DNA from: Leptoclinus maculatus
Taxonomy: Eukaryota > Chordata > Actinopteri > Perciformes > Stichaeidae
Assembly: GCA_032191485.1 (NCBI GenBank)
Contig: JAVDOI010000006.1
Location: 15,032,740-15,096,739, forward strand
DNA length: 64,000 nt
Direction of reading: 5' to 3'
The position numbers and the translations under genes are program-made. Under the pieces are notes generated by a model. The model was given only the letters and a program-made list of their open reading frames with translations. It was not told where the DNA came from and did no database searches. Numbering within the stretch: position 1 is the first letter of the stretch; each line of letters begins with the position of its first letter. This document shows, piece after piece, positions 11,501-21,085 of the stretch.

Positions 11501-14500
11501 CCTACTCAGCCACCTTACTTCTGTATGGTACGGCACATCTCCATGCTCCGAGCCCAACTCCTTCAAAAACAGCTGGAACTGGCGGTGATTCAGGCCACGC
11601 GCTCGAATGAAGTTCACTGTTTTCGTGACCGTGGTCATTATATTATCCAGTTCCAGAACCTTTCCACACAGAGCTTCTTGGTGGATAATGCAATGATACG
11701 TTATCAGAGGTGTGTGGCAGTTACTTTTTTGCATTTTCTCCTTCACTAGTCCAACCAAGCCTGTTTTTTGTCCACACATTGCAGGCGCGCCATCGGTAGT
11801 TAGCCCCACCAACTTTTCCCAGGGTAATTCAGTTTTACTCACGGACCTCTCCACTGCATCAAAAATGTCCCTCCCCGTCGTCGTTCCATGGAGGGCAACT
11901 ACATCCAAGAGCTCCTCACTGACAGTCAAGTCTGCCTTCACGCCTCTTACAAAAATGGCCAGTTGCGCTGTGTCCGTGTTGTCTGTACTTTCATCAACGG
12001 CTAATGAAAAAGCCACGTAACTGCTCGACTCCTCGGCTAGCTGTTCTGTCAGATTGCCTGCTAGTTCCTTAACTCGGTCTGCGATTGTGTTCCTTGACAA
12101 ACTGACATTTTGAAAAGCCTGTACCTGGTCGGGGCTCACCTGCTCACAGACCTTGAGCATACACTCCTTCAAAAATGCACCCTCTGAAAAGGACTTGGAA
12201 GCTCGTGCGATTTCTTCAGCCACAATAAAGCTTTCACAGCGGCATCATTTTTGGCTGTAGCTTTTGTGAAAATGTTCTGCTGTGATTGGAGTCTGCCTTT
12301 TAATTTTTGGACAAGTTCACGTTTTTCCTGGAGGCTAAATTTAGCATACTTGGCTCCGTGTTTGGTCTCGAAATGCCGACGTAAATTGTATTCTTTTATC
12401 ACTGACACGGCTTCATTGCATAGAATACATACCGGTTTCTCTCCTTGAAGAACAAACATATACTCGCTTTCCCATCTTTCATTAAATGTCCTTCCCTCTG
12501 TATCAATTTTCCTCTTCTTTGACATGTTGGATTATTTTTCAAACATTTTCAACTCAGTAATTCGTTGGAAAACTGATTTAGTTAACGCTGACGCTACTAG
12601 CGGCCGCAGTCCGTCATTTCGCGGGTCAAAAACTCAACATGCATTGTGGGAGATGTAGTTTATGGTCACTGTAGCGTACACGATGAAGCAGCATAGAGTT
12701 TAATTTTAAGACAATCATATGCCTTTATATGGAAGCCCATTTCAGCAGCAAAAAAAACAAATTAAAAGTTAGACTTGATAATAAAAATATAAATATTTTT
12801 TTTTTTTTTTTTTTATTAATTAATTTTTTTTTTTTTTTTCTGGTGGAGATATGCCTTCGCGGGCCACATAAAATGACGTGGCGGGCCGGATTCGGCCCGC
12901 GGGCCTTGAGTTTGACACATGTGTTATAGAGAGTCTCCCACTTGCAACGTGCCCAGCTCACACAGTCTTTCCAGCTCTTTGGACGTTGTCCTCCGGCTTC
13001 CATGACCTCCAGGCTGCTCCACAGACCCCCAAGAACCTCCAGGGCCTCAGCGTCTCCAAGGCCAAGAGTCCGCTCTACAAACCCTTCATCGCTACAGGAA
13101 AGAGTGCAGCAATTCATTTTGATCAAATAACATACATGCAGCATATAAAAGGTAATGATGTGGGGAAAAGAAAAGACAAGTACTGTCTACATTTCTAAAA
13201 AAGCTTAGACATCTATTTTACTGGCATGACTTGAACTGTGGGAAGAACATTTGACCTGGAAAGTGAAAAAAAGTCCTCATGGAAAAATGTTTGGTTCTAG
13301 GAAGAATGACTCAACAGATCTTTGTAAATTAGGGTGTAGTCTTGTTAGTGACTCTGAGGGGATTCCTTTGACACTTGGCTGAGGATTAATAGAAAGGGAA
13401 GGAAGTGTGAGTAAGTTTGTAGTGTGCCGGTCAGTGCAACTACATATCACACGCCATTATCATGTGCCAGCTCACCGTACACATCCATGTACTGCGTAAA
13501 CAAAAGGAATCTGCCTCCTATGTGTGCAGTTACACCTAAACAGGTCTAAACAAGAACATTTAGCGTCACAGTTTTGCATTGAGCTGCATGGGCTGGAGGT
13601 TAACACAACAAAATGTGACTGTTATTTTCCATAACCACATTCAGGTCTTAAAATGTAATGGACTAAAACATGTAGCTGACCGGCCACATGAAAATGTCCG
13701 TAAAGGTTTTCCATGACTGCACTACAGAGAGGCCTCTGAAGAAACGCATAATACATCTTCTTATTTCTACACATCAGTGTAAAGGTGAGAAATTGTAATG
13801 GCTGTTGTGGACCATTTCTGTTCTAGTCACGATTTTTTTTCCAAACTGTTTAAAGACACGGGAAAGTCTGCAAGTGCTCTACAATGAGGGGGGGATTACA
13901 TCAAATCTCACCAAAACAAACAGAGAGAGACATCTCAAAACATGGCTGGATTAGGAGGGCTCAGAGCTGTCACTGACGTGCTGTTACATTATAATTAGGT
14001 CAATGCTTTTTTTTTTCAATCACTAGCGAAGACCTTTGACATGATGGAGAACTCTCTTCTGCATGAATCTAATCTCTTTTTCCATTCAGCAGATGTTTCT
14101 AAACCAGAAAACCTCTAATTAGTGGATAGACTTCATCAGTTTTTTGGTGTTAGAGCTGCTGTGGAGGATACATTGCATAGTACACACTTGGCATGACAGA
14201 CTGTTTATGTAGTTTTTACTAGGGGTTTACTGCTTAAAGCCAACCACATGTTTCCCCGTATATAAAACTAAATAATGAGCGTCAAGTACTTCATTAGCGT
14301 TTGTAGGTTTCCTGGAATGCGTTGTAGAAGAACAGAAAAGCATTGTGAAATGAGCAAGAAGTGGTCATTAAGTGGCAGCAGACTGGCAGCAGATTGAAAA
14401 ATGGAATTTCTCATGTTTGTCAGAGGGAACACTTGTTGTGGAAAAAGTGAAATCACATGACGATGGCATCATGTCTTACCTCAGGAAGAGATTCACATTT

Positions 14501-17500
14501 TCAGGTGTTTGTTTGAACAGTCCTTCGAACTGGTCTCTGGCCCACTAAATTGTAATTGTAATGCAAAATTAGTGTCAAGAAAATCTAAGAATACACTGAC
14601 TGAACAGAAAAACACATAAAATCCTGTATAGATTCAAACTGGATCATTTTTTTAGCAGTGTGAATGAATAGCAATGCCATTTTGTCGTTTGGTGGTTCCA
14701 CCACTTTGGTCCACACTGCAATACTAACTATCAAATTGATTGCCATGAAATCTGGTACACGCACTCATAGTGCCCAGATCAGTTTGGAGTTTGGGGATCC
14801 CCTGACTTTTCCTCTAGCACCAGCATAAGGTTGACAGATTTGTTTTTTTAGTGAAATCTCTCGACAACTAGTAGTTGGACTGCAATTAAATTTAGTATAA
14901 GCATTCATGTTAAGAATGAGTTCTGATAACTTTGGTGATCACCTAGCTTTACATTTAGCGCCATCATCTGGTCACATTTGTAACTTGTCCAATACTTTGG
15001 TTTATGACCAAATACCTGCAAAACAAATCACATTCCATCACCTGCGGCTATACTTTGTGTTTAGTGTCACTTAGCAAATGTTAGCATGCTAACATGCTAC
15101 AGTAAAATGATGAACAATAGGGTGGTAAACCCTCTGAACAAACGGCATGTTAGCATTGTCATAATAAGCAGGTTAGCTTGCTGAGTTAAGCATTCAGCTC
15201 AAATCACCACTGTGTCTAGCATGGCCAGACTCTTGGTAAGATTCTAGAGCTGTATTGCACTATATTATATAAAAATATGTTTCTAATGTTTCACCCCACC
15301 GTATATGTTAATGAGGTTCATTCAATTATTAAAAAACATCTTTCCATATAATGCAGTTCAATGCAACACCGCCATAAAGTACTAAAGGATTCTGTCCTTC
15401 AACAAAAACTAAGTAGTAGTCTTTCCTTAGACTGAACATTTTAAACACTTAAAGTAAGACATGTCTTCTGTTTCTGGTCATTCAGAGTAGGTTTTGAAGC
15501 AAAACTTAGGAATTCAATCAGTGTAACTCAAGCACGAAGCTAAATTACATCGTACCTGCAGGGTGTGCTCAATGCGGTAAGGGAAGTTCTTCAGAGTGCA
15601 CAGAGGGATGGCTTCATTAGAACTTGATGTGTCCGGGCCATAAGACTTTGTCAGGTGAGGCACCACCACCAGAGTATGACCCCGACATCCTAAAGTTCCT
15701 CCCTCCAGCAATGGTTTCTGGTGCTGAACGCAGCGTCCATCAAGATAGACCCCTGGGCAGCAAAAAGAGGAATTCAGAATGTTTTTTTCCAAGCATTTGC
15801 AGTCAATCATGTACTGTAGGCCTTAATGCTCTGGTATAATCACTGTGGTAACGAGAACTTAATATATTAACAGTTACGAAGACAAAATAAGTGCCCTCAC
15901 TGGCTTCCACATTATCAAGGGCTGCAGCCACTCCATCGAGACCCATGAAGAAGTTGTAATCATACACTCCTTCACTGTCGGGGTCCAGACGATTCTGGTG
16001 AGCGGTGATGTTCATCCGTGGGTTCATCTCGCGCACTGCTTTGGCTGCAACGTCCGATTTTGATTTCTGTTTATAGACAAGTGAGTAATTAGGGGGGGGT
16101 GTCTGGGAAATAATGTATGTGAGCAATGTAGGTGAAGTCAGACACAGAAAACAGTGGTAACAACAGAAGGAGGGAGAATTTTATAAAATGTTAATTCATA
16201 CAAAATCAACATCCAGATTTGTTTTAGGATCCTTGTATGAAACTTTTCCATCAAATGAGCAAAATACAACACCTAAAGAAGAAATTTGGTAAGTCATACT
16301 GTATTTTTTTACTGTCAAGACTCTTAGTGTTCTTCTATTATATACCAGTAGAATCAGCACATTATATCTCCAGAAATTCAGAGCAGCTGAGGATGTCTTG
16401 TCAACATACGCACTAACTGCATTGAACGATGTGGTGCATAAGTTGTTTAGACAGTGGTAGTTGTTTACTCAGACATGTGTGATCAACTATCTGATATACT
16501 CCTAAAGTACACTGCAAAACAAAGCTGCCATAAATGACGAGTGGATGCGTAATCTGACACAAGCTATCTTAGACGGTCACAATACCTTCACCCCTCCCAC
16601 CTGTCCCATTAGTAAGCCCTCTGACCCTTCCACTTAACCAGGTCAAACAAGAACCAGTGAGCTATCATGGTACGTGAGATTATTCATTACAGAGTGCGAT
16701 GTTGTGCTTTTTCTCACCCCAATATCCTGAGCCCTGAACAGGAACTGTCGGTTCAAGTTGGATCTTTCTATGAAGTCCATGTCTGTTACGGTGATTTGGC
16801 CTTCTTCTCCGGCACCGAGCCCCATGAGGGCAAAGTTCTTAAAAAGCTCACATCCAATGGCACCAGCTCCAACCTTGAAAAATTACAGGAGAGATTGTGT
16901 CAGACTATATGTATATATCAGCTGGTGCCATACAAGTAAATGTCATTGAATTAAAGCTATGTTGAAAAAAAAGATCATCTGGCTTTTACAACATAGCAGA
17001 AAATGATTCATCTATTGCTGCACATCACCTGTTTCACTTCCTGATACTTTGCGTGCAGTTTTTACGGTGATAAATGAAACACATGCATGCCCTTTCTCTA
17101 AAAAGTTCACACATACAACAACAGTAAAAGTAACACCTTTAAAAGGAAACAGAGAAAGGGCTTGGCACTGTTGAATGGCCCCTGCACACCAAGAGGTCAG
17201 CACTGGGCCTGGCAGGAAATGCTGGCTGTATCACAGCTATTTCCTGCATGTGCCATCATTAACACTGCACAAGATCAAAGGTAAACACAGATGGAGCTCC
17301 TGCATTCCCACAAAGAGTGTGCCCCCTGCTGGACAAATACCAAACCTGCCCTCACCAGGAAATACTTCTGCCTTTCAAGCTTCTCCTGGAACGCTGGCCC
17401 AAATACGGCAATCTGTCCATCGTATCTCGTGCCTTTCTGTTAGAGAAGAAAGCAAAAAACGTTCAATTAAATACCAAAGTCGATTTGGATGTCCCTGATT

Positions 17501-20500
17501 GGTATGCATGCTTCATTTAAATCGAGAGATCTGTTAACATACTGCTGCAAGGGAGCACTCAGTCAGTTGGTCCTCCTCTTCAGGGAGGCACTCCAGTGCA
17601 TCAAAATATAGCCACTGGTGAAGAGGCGTAAATTTCCCACTACATGCCTGCAGGAATGTTATAGAGTGCACAGAGCAAAACACAGTCAGCTATATACACC
17701 ACCACCACCATCACGCAGTAAGTGCTAAATTCTGTATAATTAATATACTCAATGTAGCAATCGTCATGTTATACTCCATCAAAAACGGAGAGATGAAACT
17801 AATGTCAAAAGCATCGACCTTTGACCTCACCTTAATAACTTCTTGAGCTGCAAGGCCTCCAATGAAAGCATTGATAGGAGCCAGGTTACCCCGGGCTGTG
17901 TAGGAAAGGGTTCTCACAGCAGCTTCATCCAGCTGTTCCAGCTTTGCGACTGTATTCAGCTCTTCCACCATGGCAAGCAGAGCATCTGCATCTGACTGTA
18001 TGAGATTGATCATGTCAAGAAGCGAGTGGAAACAATCCTGTAAGCTGCTTTAATGATCATACTACACCATTTTAACTTGAAATATGTTTTACTAATCATA
18101 TAACTTGTTTTGTAAAATGAATTGAATACTGTCTGTAATATCCTGTAACCTTCACCGACCTGAGACCGAGGACGAGGGAGTCGTTGTTCTTTCTTTACAA
18201 AGCCGTGGAGGGCTTGGAAGGCCAAGTGCAGGGTATTGTGCCTCTGTATTTTTCCAAAGTCATTCATTTTCAGCAGCTGATGGTCCAATAGAGCTTCACC
18301 CAGTGATTTCTGCAATTTATGTTGTAGTTATTTCAATAACAAAGAGTACACTTTTACAAAAGGACAAATGAAAAAAAAGATTCAAACTAAATATGGACAC
18401 TTACGAATTGTAGGTTGAAGGGCTGTTTAACCTCAGTCACTACTCCACCCCGTTCATACTGAGAAAATGCTGAAGTATCTCCAATTCTGAAGGAGTATTT
18501 GCCTGGGTATACAGGTGATAGTTATACAGATAGTGAGACAAAGATGAATTCTCATCATGACTATTGTTAACTATGGATGGGTGTCCTGTGGGTTGCCGAA
18601 GTGTGGCTCATGCCTACACTGTGTGTTTTAGGTGTCAGCAGCTGAGGAAAGAAACAGTACAGAAACAAAGTGACACTAACCACAGTCTTTGATCTCCATA
18701 GGGCCGACGCTGTTGAGCTCCGTCATGCCTTGGACTTCAGAGAAGAACACTTTAGAACCATCTGAAAATGTATGCTGCCGGTCATCTGTGCAGAGCACCA
18801 TTCCAGGATTTGCCTAAAATAAAGTTATGTTGATAACCTTCAAATTAGAAAGATATCGTTGAGTGATTTAAAGTGGGTTTATTTTTTACACTTTGAGAAA
18901 ACCTGGAAACGACATTTGGATTGGGAATCATTTACATTTGAACCAGACAGGTCAGAGACTCCTGCTATGTGGAGTTATTTATGTTCTTCCTGTGCATATT
19001 TGGATTTCCTTTCACAGTCCAAAGACATGCAGCTTAGGTGAACTGCCAACTCTAAAATGCCAGCAGGAGTGAATGTTACCCAACACAACTCTGAGCCAGA
19101 TAAGCAGGTTATAAAATGGACGGCTTGATAAGTTAGAAATGCTTTCAATACGCCAGTAACATAAAGCGAATGGAGGGTATTACCTTAGAGACACTTTGTA
19201 TCATCGCTGATGCCGGCTCCTCCCCATTCTCGTCCAAGACCTCAAACTCCTCCCCAAAGTCACAGAACAGCTGACTGCAAATTAACCACAAGGTTTTCAC
19301 TTCTTTCTTTCCTTGCATTATTAAGTACATTCAATCTTTCTTTCTTTTTGTTGACAGTTTGTCTTGCCCACTTACCCACAGAGACCTTTGGTGTCTGCTA
19401 CAATAAACTTGATTCCACGTGAATGGCAGAGCTCATCAAAACGCTTCTGATCATCCAGTGAGGAGTCAGTGAGGACCACCACCTGAAAAATGACAAGTCA
19501 CCCTCCACTCAGAAAAGTGTTTTTCTTGTTGTTACTGTTGTTGTTTGTCTGTGCTCAACCTAAATCAGAGATTAAGACATATGTACAAGCAGGATTTTGG
19601 GACATTACAACTAGTGGTCCAATAGACAAATTATAGACGGTTTCAAACTTGACAAGATCAACATTCTAAATGAGCCTCGTTTGCATTTTCTGTTGTAATG
19701 TTTGTAAAGATGGTGGAGACATCTTGTGTCCAGCAGTTAAACTTTTGAAATGGCAATTATTTCCATGATCATCATAACCTTTTCAATGAGGGAGAAGAAG
19801 TAGATGTAATTTTAAGAATCCCAATAAGGTCTAATATGCACCTAGTCTAGTCTTTATGCACCTGCAATTAAGTACCTGAAACTGCAGAAGCAGGTCCTCG
19901 TCCAGTGGTCCAGTGTGGGCCGACACACGCACATGTGGGTTTAAAGCAGACAGCTGTTGTAGTGAACATGTGGCTCGATTCTGACCAAGATGGGACTCCT
20001 TCAGGAAAAACTGGTGGGAAAATGAAATTACAGGTTGACAAAACTCGTCTTAACTCGACTTGACTGTATCACACAGTCTTCATCTGCAAAGGTGTCATTT
20101 ATCAACTTTCCATGATTATCATGAGCACCTTTTAAATGCTTTGTCAACAGCCTTTTCCAAGATCAGGAGTTAACTATTAAACTCAAAATTAATTAATTAA
20201 TACTCCTTTTATGGTAACATTTAGAGCATTGGATTGGGAGGGGGGTAACTGTGCTTAATAGTGAAAGTAAGTAGTATTAACCTTTATGATGGGCGATGTG
20301 TTACATTTAGACAATTATTGTATTACTGCTGAAGAAACACTTAAAAGTTAAACATCAAGACATGTAGTTGTGTTAGTATTCAAATACAAGAGCGAAAGTA
20401 AAAAATAAACTTTATATAATACAAATGTCACAGGACAACTACTGGCAGGTTTGGCAAGTTGCTGTTCCCTTAACAGGAAGTCGTTTACTTAAATCGTATA

Positions 20501-20878
20501 GTTACACCTAAGCTTATCTCCTAAAAGATTCACTTATCTAATTATTTACAGATCAACATCAAGGGGTTGTTGTTACCTGGGAGGACAGGTCGGCCCACAC
20601 CGCCGTGCCTTCATCCTGGACGGTGACAGACTTCACTCCGGACAGGATCACATTTTTGGCAATTTCTACCCCAAGACCACGCATGCCTGCAATGAGGACG
20701 TTGGCTGTGCCCATCCGGCGCATCGCCTCGTGACCCAGAACATACCTGTGCAGGTAAAAGATGAAGTGAACCTCTGGCCCTTAAGACTACAATGGTAAAC
20801 TGATTGGATTGTATGAGTCGGTAGTACTTACAGCTGTCTGGAGTAGAACCCTTCATCGATTTCACCGATTTCTGACAT
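2590..20878 (-). CDS. uba7: Ubiquitin-like modifier-activating enzyme 7 (ISG15 E1), 3' partial, interrupted by a transposon in exon 16
   Basis: E1 enzymes adenylate the C-terminus of a ubiquitin-like protein, move it to a catalytic cysteine and pass it to an E2. Exons in transcript order: 20832-20878, 20577-20745, 19876-20010, 19376-19482, 19184-19274, 18681-18813, 18405-18502, 18160-18309, 17831-17995, 17543-17647, 17356-17436, 16718-16873, 15901-16066, 15556-15752, 14480-14544, 9966-13091 (split by the hAT), 7692-7766, 6202-6403, 6021-6112, 3748-3840, 2590-2781. Without the insertion they give 910 codons with no stop. Visible: start MSEIGEIDEGFYSRQL; inactive adenylation half and first cysteine domain (about 1-430); ATP-site VGAGAIGCEL at 428; catalytic Cys586 in PLCTLKNFP; DDDSNFHMD and IIPAIATTTA of the active adenylation domain. 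The C-terminal ubiquitin-fold exon is not found before the left edge. uba7 is preferred over uba1 because of its mst1r/camkv/rbm6 neighbours and the upstream ISRE; sequence alone does not exclude a uba1 paralogue. Confidence 0.88.
10249..10286. repeat. Perfect inverted repeat, 18-bp arms with 2-bp loop, inside the hAT
   Basis: The left arm ACTTTTACATCTGTCACA (10249-10266) is followed by TT and then by its exact reverse complement (10269-10286). It lies in the noncoding tail of the element, between the transposase stop and the terminal repeat, downstream of both the transposase and the truncated uba7 frame. On a minus-strand transcript it would fold as a strong hairpin. Confidence 0.85.
10709..12223 (-). 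CDS. hAT transposase core with C-terminal dimerisation domain
   Basis: This 504-residue open frame resembles the GTF2IRD2-like/ZBED5-like hAT transposases that are often annotated in fish genomes. RNase-H-like catalytic core features are present: SLAVDESTDN near residue 75 (first acidic position), GLTTDGAPAMCG near 140, and a HCIIHQEALCGK stretch near 177. The C-terminus holds the hATC dimerisation region, with VLSMFGSTYLCEQMFSIMN followed by HRSRITDDNLHAVLRI. The first methionine here is probably not the native start: the BED-finger frame upstream (12169-12525) should lead into it but is shifted near 12225-12235. The frame is uninterrupted to its stop at 10709. It probably cannot make full-length transposase because of the upstream shift. 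It lies in uba7 sense orientation. Confidence 0.85.
   Translation of the reverse strand: MAEEIARASKSFSEGAFLKECMLKVCEQVSPDQVQAFQNVSLSRNTIADRVKELAGNLTEQLAEESSSYVAFSLAVDESTDNTDTAQLAIFVRGVKADLTVSEELLDVVALHGTTTGRDIFDAVERSVSKTELPWEKLVGLTTDGAPAMCGQKTGLVGLVKEKMQKSNCHTPLITYHCIIHQEALCGKVLELDNIMTTVTKTVNFIRARGLNHRQFQLFLKELGSEHGDVPYHTEVRWLSRNVVLKRFFELREDIAVFMQSKGKPLPELSDPNWLCDFAMLCDITEHLAQLNQRLQGRKQVITKMSDMITAFQRKLQLWKSQLEQDNLAHFPVCQEISASVPGAFSCDRLATKVNRLMTEFDRRFSDFRTQRIDFAIFANPFTADVDSAPHLLQMELIELQSDSDLRAKFQDAAIEDFYRLLPPALMPQLRLQAARVLSMFGSTYLCEQMFSIMNLNKTKHRSRITDDNLHAVLRIATAQDLKPDIDRLTTGKRCQTSGQKTNG
12169..12525 (-). pseudogene. N-terminal BED zinc-finger part of the hAT transposase, frameshifted
   Basis: This begins MSKKRKIDTEG, a lysine-rich start common in this transposase group. 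The DNA-binding finger follows as CILCNEAVSVIKEYNLRRHF and ETKHG, with Cys-Cys-His-His spacing of a BED/C2H2-type finger. The frame is good through AKNDAAVKA, then continues into LLWLKKSHELPSP and a stop at 12169. The next frame over carries VAEEIARASKSFSEG, the expected continuation, so the two parts have been separated by a small indel near 12225-12235 (probably a few bases lost). The size of the deletion is an inference from related elements as I remember them. Confidence 0.78.
14640..15245 (+). repeat. Percomorph dispersed repeat (TTAGCATGCTAACATGC type), uba7 intron
   Basis: The block contains TGAAATCTGGTACACGCA, CTTTGGTGATCACCTAG, CCAATACTTTGGTTTATGAC and TGTTAGCATGCTAACATGCT, then ends near CACCACTGTGTCTAGCATGG. 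This ordered set is a high-copy interspersed repeat in percomorph fishes. It has two related sub-blocks (both with GGTGATC/GGGATCCCC..CTAGC..CA), which suggests internal duplication. There is no coding capacity, and I cannot name the family. Confidence 0.6.
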
Positions 20879-21005
20879 GTTGACCAGTCTGAAGTGAGGG
20901 ATCAGCTGGAATAACACCTGACTACCACAACCACACAGATGAAACCTGGATCAGAATGAAAACCGGGCGTGACAAGTTACCAGATGACAGTTCAACTTAA
21001 AAGCA

Positions 21006-21020
21006 TTTCACTTTCGTTTC
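21006..21020 (-). promoter_or_regulatory. Interferon-stimulated response element (ISRE/IRF site) of uba7
   Basis: On the minus strand this reads GAAACGAAAGTGAAA, which contains a perfect GAAANNGAAA core (GAAAGTGAAA) bound by IRF and ISGF3 factors. It sits about 130 bp upstream of the uba7 ATG at 20878, a usual position for an ISRE in a short teleost interferon-stimulated promoter. No TATA box is obvious between it and the ATG. This fits uba7, a known interferon-induced gene, better than the housekeeping uba1. Function is inferred from motif and position. Confidence 0.6.
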
Positions 21021-21068
21021 ATAAGATTCTTTGGGTTTGCTGTCGTGCCAAGCAATAGTTTCTAGTCT

Positions 21069-21085
21069 GGCCACCAGAGGGCGAC
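21069..21085 (+). promoter_or_regulatory. CTCF-like site between uba7 and mst1r
   Basis: GGCCACCAGAGGGCGAC closely resembles the CTCF core (CCACNAGRGGGCGC-like). It lies just upstream of the uba7 ISRE in the interval between two divergent genes with unrelated expression. A similar motif can come from dispersed fish repeats, so binding is not established. Confidence 0.35.

Larger units (their letters stand above)
10017..12923 (-). mobile_element. hAT-superfamily DNA transposon (Charlie-like), 2907 bp, sense to uba7
   Basis: The ends are imperfect 16-bp terminal inverted repeats: CAGGGGTGTCAAACTC at 10017 and, on the minus strand from 12923, CACATGTGTCAAACTC (13 of 16 match). An exact 8-bp target-site duplication TTATAGAG flanks it (10009-10016, 12924-12931), which is the hAT signature. 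The subterminal parts are rich in GGGCCACAT and GGCCCGC motifs, as in many vertebrate hAT ends. Inside are a BED-finger exon (12169-12525) and a transposase core (10709-12223), both on the minus strand and out of frame with each other. T-runs near 12797-12839 and a perfect 18-bp-arm hairpin at 10249-10286 are other internal features. A minus-strand AATAAA (plus 10158-10163) could end transcripts inside the element. The exact duplication implies a fairly recent insertion. Confidence 0.93.
9966..13091 (-). pseudogene. uba7: uba7 exon 16, split by a 2.9-kb hAT insertion
   Basis: The exon begins at 13091 after a TTCCTGTAG acceptor and codes for DEGFVERTLGLGD through CKWETLY at 12924. The rest of the exon resumes at 10016 and codes for NNDICQLLHCFPPEE to a GTAAAA donor after 9966. 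The eight bases TTATAGAG (plus strand) are present at both junctions, 10009-10016 and 12924-12931. Dropping the element and one copy rejoins the frame exactly and gives the pattern W-x-T-x-Y-x-N-I-x-QLLH-x-FPP typical of this part of UBA1/UBA7. As it stands, the frame runs into the element, adds about 65 lysine- and hydrophobic-rich residues and stops near 12725. The catalytic cysteine lies upstream of the break; the rest of the cysteine domain, the second part of the active adenylation domain and the E2-binding ubiquitin-fold domain lie downstream. Confidence 0.9.

Noticed and set aside
10846..12020. Several plus-strand open frames of 70-102 residues
   Set aside because: They are antisense shadows of the hAT transposase.
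12725..13144. A 139-residue minus-strand open frame as a separate gene
   Set aside because: It is uba7 exon 16 plus flanking intron and the end of the hAT; the first part is intron sequence and the lysine-rich tail comes from T-runs in the element.
2590..20878. Calling the E1 gene uba1
   Set aside because: Sequence alone is close to both, but the mst1r/camkv/rbm6 neighbours and the ISRE favour uba7.
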